From positions 72,313 to 136,312 of the forward strand of contig URUD01000002.1 in NCBI GenBank assembly GCA_900550935.1: a DNA stretch of 64,000 bases, read 5' to 3'. The stretch comes from an uncultured Roseburia sp. Lineage in GTDB: Bacteria; Bacillota; Clostridia; Lachnospirales; Lachnospiraceae. The notes beneath the pieces are model-generated. The model ran no database searches. It worked only from the letters and a program-made list of their open reading frames with translations, and was not told where the DNA came from. Both the position numbers and the translations under genes were made by a program. Position 1 is the first letter of the stretch; each line of letters opens with the position of its first letter. This document shows, one piece after another, positions 59,609 to 64,000 of this stretch.

Positions 59609-60973
59609 TTAACTTAACCAGATTGCAAAAGTTTTAAACTGATACAGAAAATGCAGGATACCCATCCCCATCATGCCGATCTCAAATGCCTTTCTCCACT
59701 TATCCTGTTTTAATTTCATAGAAAGTGTCAGGATGATATATAAATAGAGCAGGTCGGTCAGATAATAGACCCTTGCCCCCGAAGCATACATGGTCGGAGA
59801 AAAATACATGATCGCTTCGCTGGCGATCCCTGCCAGATAGGCAAGCAGTAATGTGATCTTATGTCCTGTTATCTTCCACAGATACGCAAAGGTAAAGATC
59901 AGTGCCACACCCCAGAAAATAAGTGCGATCACATTCTGTGTGGTCAGATCTGACACTTCCGGCACCCGGTCAATGCAAAGCATAATATCCCCGATGTCCA
60001 TTCCAACGTCAGAGAGAACCGTGATCCCCAGAAACGGCAGACAGGATACTACAGTAAAAATACCGGCAAAACACATCCAGACGGAATCGGATCTATCATT
60101 TGAGCCATCCTTTCTGCGCTCTTTTAAAAGCAGGATTCCAATCATCCAGATACCCGCAAGGAACAGCTTATTTTCATTGGCAAAAGAAGAAATAAGCCAC
60201 TGGGCCGTAATAAACAGATGCTGTCCAAAAGTCAGCGACGGATACTGCGGCATCCAGTTCGTGACCTCCGATGCCACACGAAGCTCATTGCCCGGTGCTA
60301 AAAACAGAACGGCAAAGGCAGCTGCCGTGACCGCTGTCTGCAAACAAAGTTCCCATGAAATCTTCCGGTCTCTCCAGTATAAAAACAGAACGGCAAGCAG
60401 CTCTAAGGTAAACAACACCGCCCCCATCTGTTCGATCGACATGCTGGCGATCACTGCACAGGGGATTGCATAGAAAAGCTGTCTGCGCTTAAAATGTTCC
60501 CCGTCAAACACCAGATCTGCCACCGGCTGTAATGCCCAGATCCCACAGGTAAAAGACCAGGTATAAAAGATCGATCCATTCATCCATACCGCTGCATAGC
60601 CGAATGTGGTTGCCGCCATCAGAAAATAGCCGGAAACTGAAGCGATCCCATGCCAGATATCCGCACTGCGCACTCCTGCTGTCTTTTCTGCCAGCCTTAT
60701 GATCCCGACCGGAAGCAGGACTAGCATCAGGGCATCTACGATACGCCAGAGCCAGATATTACTGCGAAATGCAACGTATACCATTGCCTCTCCCGCCATT
60801 CTTCCTACCCAGGATTCATAACGCCAGCTTAAGTATTCGAAAAATCCCATGCTGCGGGAATATTGATAAAAAAAGACATCGTCGCCATCGGAATACCCCA
60901 CCTGACTTAAAATAAGCAGGGCTCCCAAAAACATCAATGTCCAAAATAATAGATACCGTTTCTTCTCTTTCAT
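59609..60973 (-). CDS. DUF6056-like multi-pass membrane protein
   Basis: A 454-residue protein with 10-12 hydrophobic helices. The first loop has SDGDDVFFYQYSRSMG and RYESWVGRMAGEA near residues 27-60, the pattern of DUF6056/GtrB-type glycosyltransferase-like membrane proteins of polysaccharide loci. A glycosyltransfer or polymer-modifying role is possible. ATG 60973 follows AAAGG; an in-frame TTG at 61000 is less likely. It overlaps nothing and follows the glycosyltransferase by 14 bp. Confidence 0.72.
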   Translation of the reverse strand: MKEKKRYLLFWTLMFLGALLILSQVGYSDGDDVFFYQYSRSMGFFEYLSWRYESWVGRMAGEAMVYVAFRSNIWLWRIVDALMLVLLPVGIIRLAEKTAGVRSADIWHGIASVSGYFLMAATTFGYAAVWMNGSIFYTWSFTCGIWALQPVADLVFDGEHFKRRQLFYAIPCAVIASMSIEQMGAVLFTLELLAVLFLYWRDRKISWELCLQTAVTAAAFAVLFLAPGNELRVASEVTNWMPQYPSLTFGQHLFITAQWLISSFANENKLFLAGIWMIGILLLKERRKDGSNDRSDSVWMCFAGIFTVVSCLPFLGITVLSDVGMDIGDIMLCIDRVPEVSDLTTQNVIALIFWGVALIFTFAYLWKITGHKITLLLAYLAGIASEAIMYFSPTMYASGARVYYLTDLLYLYIILTLSMKLKQDKWRKAFEIGMMGMGILHFLYQFKTFAIWLS

Positions 60974-60987
60974 CCGATAAAAACCTT

Positions 60988-61932
60988 TCAATCTTTCCAA
61001 ATTCCTGTCCAGTAATCCTGATTCATCGTATAGCGTAAGATTTGTTTTCTACTCAGTCTCTTATAGTGCTTTCCCATCCGGTAACCGGCATATTTCCCAA
61101 TGCACTGGAAACCAAGCTGGAAGATCAGGTGCGGTTTCCCGACCGCGATCAGGTGCCTTACCGTGCCAAGGACTAATTTCATGCCCTCTGCTTCGGAACT
61201 GACCTGCTCGAAGATCTCCGGGTGCTGCTGCTGTGATACCGCCAGATCAAAGTTCCTGTGAAACTGCTGTGCCATCGTATAATTGTGGGAATGGATCACT
61301 TCTGCGCGCGCCGCGTAATAAACATAATATCCGGCATCGATCGCTTTTGCCGCAAAAAACATGTCCTCGTTAAAGATCACCGGCGTTTCAAATCCGCCCA
61401 AGCACTCAAACACGTTTCGCTTGTAAGCTGCACATACATCCGAACAGAAAAATGTCTTGATCCCGAGTGTTGCGATATCTTCCATTCCCTTTTTTCTGCT
61501 CTGCTCCGGATAATTAAACTGTCTGGTATAACGCTCTACGACCGAACAGTCCTCTCTTGGAAGCTGCCTTGCATATGCGACTGCCGTATCGGCATCCCGA
61601 AGTCCCTGCACCAGTTCCTCTACCAGAAACGCATTTGCCGGAACTGCATCTTGTGTCATAAACAAAAGAATATCCGCCGATGACTGCTCTGCTCCGAAAA
61701 GTCTGGTTCCACCATGGTCAAATTCGTCTTTTCGGATGTGATAGATCTCGTGCGGTAATTTTTTTAGTGCTGCTTCGATGGGATATTTCTTTACTGCTTC
61801 TTCCCACAAAGCCTCTTCTGTATTTAAGATCAATACCCTATGAATAAGAAAGGTCTGCTCCTGCAGTTTTTGCAGAAGCAGACAAAGGGTATCGCTTGGT
61901 TTATAGGTTGGAATGATTACATCCACTGTCAT
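60988..61932 (-). CDS. Family 2 glycosyltransferase, rhamnosyltransferase-like
   Basis: A 314-residue GT-A enzyme with VDVIIPTYKPSDTLC at the start, HIRKDEFDHGGTRLFGAEQSS near residue 70, FMTQDAVPAN near residue 95 and FNEDMFFAAKAIDAGY near residue 195. The segment DHGGTR is typical of RfbF/WbbL-like rhamnosyltransferases. The ATG 61932 follows the LCP stop with one base between, so translation is coupled. Confidence 0.9.
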   Translation of the reverse strand: MTVDVIIPTYKPSDTLCLLLQKLQEQTFLIHRVLILNTEEALWEEAVKKYPIEAALKKLPHEIYHIRKDEFDHGGTRLFGAEQSSADILLFMTQDAVPANAFLVEELVQGLRDADTAVAYARQLPREDCSVVERYTRQFNYPEQSRKKGMEDIATLGIKTFFCSDVCAAYKRNVFECLGGFETPVIFNEDMFFAAKAIDAGYYVYYAARAEVIHSHNYTMAQQFHRNFDLAVSQQQHPEIFEQVSSEAEGMKLVLGTVRHLIAVGKPHLIFQLGFQCIGKYAGYRMGKHYKRLSRKQILRYTMNQDYWTGIWKD

Positions 61933-61933
61933 T

Positions 61934-63052
61934 TTAATATCCATCTCCCTGGCGGTAGCCTGTATCATTGATGATCTGTGCACTGCTTTTCTTCACAGTA
62001 TCAGTTGTCTCGTAAGAGTTATCATCATACAGGAACGCATGAAGCTGTTTTACGTTTGATTCCAGATCACACGGAATAACGCAATCACCCTTAGAGCCAA
62101 GTTTCTTAGTATTCTTCTCAAATGGGAAACCTGTTGTCTCGCCTAATTTATAATTGAATACCTGTGCTGCCAGTGCCATCAGGTCTGTATTGGTATAGCT
62201 TGTCTTAATGTCTCCGAACAATGCATCAATCAGACTGTTGATTGTCTTTAAGTTGGAAGACTGTGCCTTTTCGATCATAGCTGCAATTACGGTTCTCTGA
62301 CGCTCAGTACGTTTATAATCGTTACCTGCAGTATAACGGATACGGGAATAAGCACATGCCTGAACACCGTCCATTGTTACGTTGGTTCCACCACTGGATA
62401 AGTACTTGGAGTTGTGTTTGGTCAGTTTGTTGATCTCATCCATGTAGCCGTACATCAGCACTGCCTCTTCATCGGTTACTTCCGGGATGACAACTCCACC
62501 TAATAAATCAACACATTCTACGACTGCATTGAAGTCTACGGTTACATAGTCTGTAATGTCAAGGTCTAAGTTTTTGTTTAACATGGAGATTGCCTGCTCC
62601 GGACCTCCTGCGGAATAAGCTGCATTACATTTCTTAAAGGTACCATTGCCGATATCCAGATAACTGTCTCGGTAAATAGATGCCATTTTTACTTCGTGAG
62701 TATCGTTGTTGATACTTGCAATAATGATAACATCACTGTTACCTTTGGAAAGATTACCATTGGAACGGTTATCCAGTCCAAACAGGGCAACTGTCGTATA
62801 TCCCTGCATGATCTCCTTTGCCTCTGAGGAAATACCTTCATTGACCTCTACCTTGTCTGCATCAAATGTGGTATCTTTCTGGATTTTGGAAAACTTTACA
62901 ACAACAAATAATACCGCTGCCAAAATAAGCAGTACCAGGATCTCAACGACCACGATCAGTATCTTTTTCTGCTGTTTCTTTTTTCTTCTGGCAGATGCCT
63001 TTTTTGTGCTCCCCTGTCCTGCCCTTGTTTTTCCTTGCTCTGTTTTGCTCAT
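61934..63052 (-). CDS. LytR-CpsA-Psr (LCP) family polymer ligase
   Basis: A 372-residue protein that attaches lipid-linked glycopolymers to peptidoglycan outside the cell. A Lys/Arg-rich start is followed by one helix near residues 30-52. The LCP core has VALFGLDNRS near residue 88, GNSDVIIIASINNDTHEVKMASIYRDSYLDI near residue 103 and SRIRYTAGNDYKRTERQRTVI near residue 225, with the Arg and Asp residues that bind the pyrophosphate. It lies between the sugar transferase and glycosyltransferase genes. Confidence 0.94.
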   Translation of the reverse strand: MSKTEQGKTRAGQGSTKKASARRKKKQQKKILIVVVEILVLLILAAVLFVVVKFSKIQKDTTFDADKVEVNEGISSEAKEIMQGYTTVALFGLDNRSNGNLSKGNSDVIIIASINNDTHEVKMASIYRDSYLDIGNGTFKKCNAAYSAGGPEQAISMLNKNLDLDITDYVTVDFNAVVECVDLLGGVVIPEVTDEEAVLMYGYMDEINKLTKHNSKYLSSGGTNVTMDGVQACAYSRIRYTAGNDYKRTERQRTVIAAMIEKAQSSNLKTINSLIDALFGDIKTSYTNTDLMALAAQVFNYKLGETTGFPFEKNTKKLGSKGDCVIPCDLESNVKQLHAFLYDDNSYETTDTVKKSSAQIINDTGYRQGDGY

Positions 63053-63064
63053 AAATATTTTCTC

Positions 63065-63661
63065 CTAATACGCATTTTTATTTATAAAACCTTTGAAAAT
63101 CGTCAGGAACAGGATCTTAACGTCGAGTCCCAGTGTCCAATTCTCAATATAATACAAATCATGCTCGATCCTCTTTCGTATGGAGGTATCCCCGCGGTAG
63201 CCATTTACCTGCGCCCAGCCCGTCATACCGGGTCTGACCTGATGTTTGATCATATAACGGGGGATCTCCTCACGGAACTTCTCCACATACTGCGGCCGCT
63301 CCGGTCTCGGACCAACCAGACTCATATCCCCTTTTAATACATTAAAAAGCTGTGGAAATTCATCCAGGCTTGTCTTTCGCAAAAAGCGTCCCACTTTCGT
63401 GATACGCGGATCATTTTTCTGTGTCCAGCCTTTTTTCTCTTCTTCCTCGGTCTGGACATACATGGTTCGGAACTTGTACATCTTAAATATCTTCTCGCCT
63501 TTTCCAGGCCGCAGCTGTGTGAACAGCACCGGACTTCCCAGCTTCTCTTTCACCTGCCAGGCAGTCATTGCCATCACAGGGCTTAAGATCACCAGTGCAG
63601 CACCAGACAGCAAAATATCCAGCTTTCTCTTAATACTTCTGGCATAGATCTCTTGTCTCAT
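63065..63661 (-). CDS. Undecaprenyl-phosphate sugar phosphotransferase (bacterial sugar transferase)
   Basis: A 198-residue short initiating transferase (PF02397). One helix near residues 14-38 is followed by the motif [10 protein letters not shown] near residue 58, [35 protein letters not shown] from about residue 87 and [12 protein letters not shown] near residue 142. It links the first sugar phosphate to the lipid carrier. Its ATG follows the upstream aminotransferase stop directly (TAA then ATG). Confidence 0.94.
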   Translation of the reverse strand: MRQEIYARSIKRKLDILLSGAALVILSPVMAMTAWQVKEKLGSPVLFTQLRPGKGEKIFKMYKFRTMYVQTEEEEKKGWTQKNDPRITKVGRFLRKTSLDEFPQLFNVLKGDMSLVGPRPERPQYVEKFREEIPRYMIKHQVRPGMTGWAQVNGYRGDTSIRKRIEHDLYYIENWTLGLDVKILFLTIFKGFINKNAY

Positions 63662-64000
63662 TTACTTCCACAATCCTCTGATAATCGTGCAGATGCGCTT
63701 CAAATCCTCATCTGTCATCTTGGTATCGCTTGGCAGGCAGACACCATTCTCAAACAGGCTCTCGCCAACCTTTCCGTTGTCAATGTAATCGCAATCCGCA
63801 AATACCGGCTGCATATGCATAGGCTTCCATATAGGGCTGCCCTCAGCGTTGTATTTTGCCAATGTTTCAAGTATTTCGGTCGGGCAGGTTTTACCCGTTT
63901 CTGTTATGTAGCAGGCGTCGTTATCGCTCCTTACCTGCTTGCACATAGCGTCCTTATCAATTATCAGGCAGGAGAGCCAGAAGTTGGGCTCGCTGTTTTT
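63662..64000 (-). CDS. DegT/DnrJ/EryC1-type sugar aminotransferase (5' part beyond window)
   Basis: Only the last 112 residues are visible, in an open frame running off the window edge (SEPNFWLSCLIIDKD, then PIWKPMHMQPVF near the start of the C-terminal part and ENGVCLPSDTKMTDEDLKRI near the end), which is the typical end of PglE/LegC-like PLP aminotransferases that make amino sugars for surface polymers. The catalytic Lys lies outside. Codon usage here contains several ATA, AGG and TTG codons unlike the neighbouring genes, which suggests transfer with the polysaccharide locus. Confidence 0.82.
   Translation of the reverse strand, partial: KNSEPNFWLSCLIIDKDAMCKQVRSDNDACYITETGKTCPTEILETLAKYNAEGSPIWKPMHMQPVFADCDYIDNGKVGESLFENGVCLPSDTKMTDEDLKRICTIIRGLWK

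Overview
This window is a continuous piece of chromosome from a low-to-medium GC, endospore-forming and probably flagellated Gram-positive anaerobe, best placed in the family Lachnospiraceae (Roseburia / Agathobacter-like). The support for that is mixed: a glmS self-cleaving ribozyme, SpoVA, SpoIIR and Ger sporulation genes, a crotonase of the butyrate pathway, LytTR/GHKL regulation, a sigma-28-type promoter, and strong AGGAGG ribosome binding sites with classic TTGACA/TATAAT promoters. I see no rRNA, tRNA, CRISPR array, insertion sequence or prophage. The species call is inference.

Layout. 1-5.1 kb: the end of an alpha-galactosidase gene, phosphoglucomutase, a CapA-like protein and an ECF transporter S component. 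5.1-7.3 kb: a PadR / DUF1700 / DUF4097 envelope module with its own dyad operator. 7.3-13.7 kb: a six-gene operon running truA-recJ-(soluble MCP-like)-(alpha/beta hydrolase)-DUF1002-degV. 13.7-20.9 kb: a SpoIID-like/peptidoglycan-binding protein, glmS with its ribozyme leader, an orphan sugar-binding lipoprotein, ilvE, a flavin reductase and a histidine phosphatase. 20.9-26.3 kb: a compact regulatory and export module (LytTR regulator, membrane-less GHKL kinase, two ABC exporter half-transporters) with 21-bp-period direct repeats in both control regions. 26.3-35.1 kb: an S8 peptidase, a ClpX-like ATPase, an IclR regulator divergent from a KDPG aldolase-VOC fusion, a HIT protein, a phosphotransfer domain lacking its histidine, spoVAE/spoVAD and a small HTH regulator. 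35.1-41.7 kb: DUF1934, spoIIR, a fused gerAB-gerAC gene, gerAA, a GntR regulator and ispE. 41.8-47.9 kb: an unknown gene with a sigma-28-like promoter, a GGDEF/EAL protein, an aminotransferase and rarA. 47.9-51.3 kb: a glf-glycosyltransferase-DUF4190-deacetylase operon. 51.4-51.6 kb: a candidate structured non-coding RNA. 51.6-57.9 kb: mutY, crt, a small lipoprotein operon ending in a frameshifted gene, proC and a GH13 enzyme. 58.0-64.0 kb: an HtrA protease and the start of an extracellular polysaccharide locus (membrane protein, glycosyltransferase, LCP ligase, sugar transferase, DegT aminotransferase).

How it fits together. Several groups serve the cell envelope: glmS supplies glucosamine-6-phosphate; glf supplies galactofuranose; the LCP, sugar transferase and glycosyltransferases build surface polymers; the deacetylase and SpoIID-like protein act on polymer or wall. 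A second theme is sporulation and germination (spoVAD/E, spoIIR, ger genes). A third is regulated transport and signalling. The most promising candidates for undescribed biology are the LytTR/kinase/ABC module with its shared terminator-operator element, the structured RNA upstream of mutY, the GerAB-GerAC fusion, the HPt-like protein with Tyr in place of His, and the unknown sigma-28-type gene at 41.8 kb.
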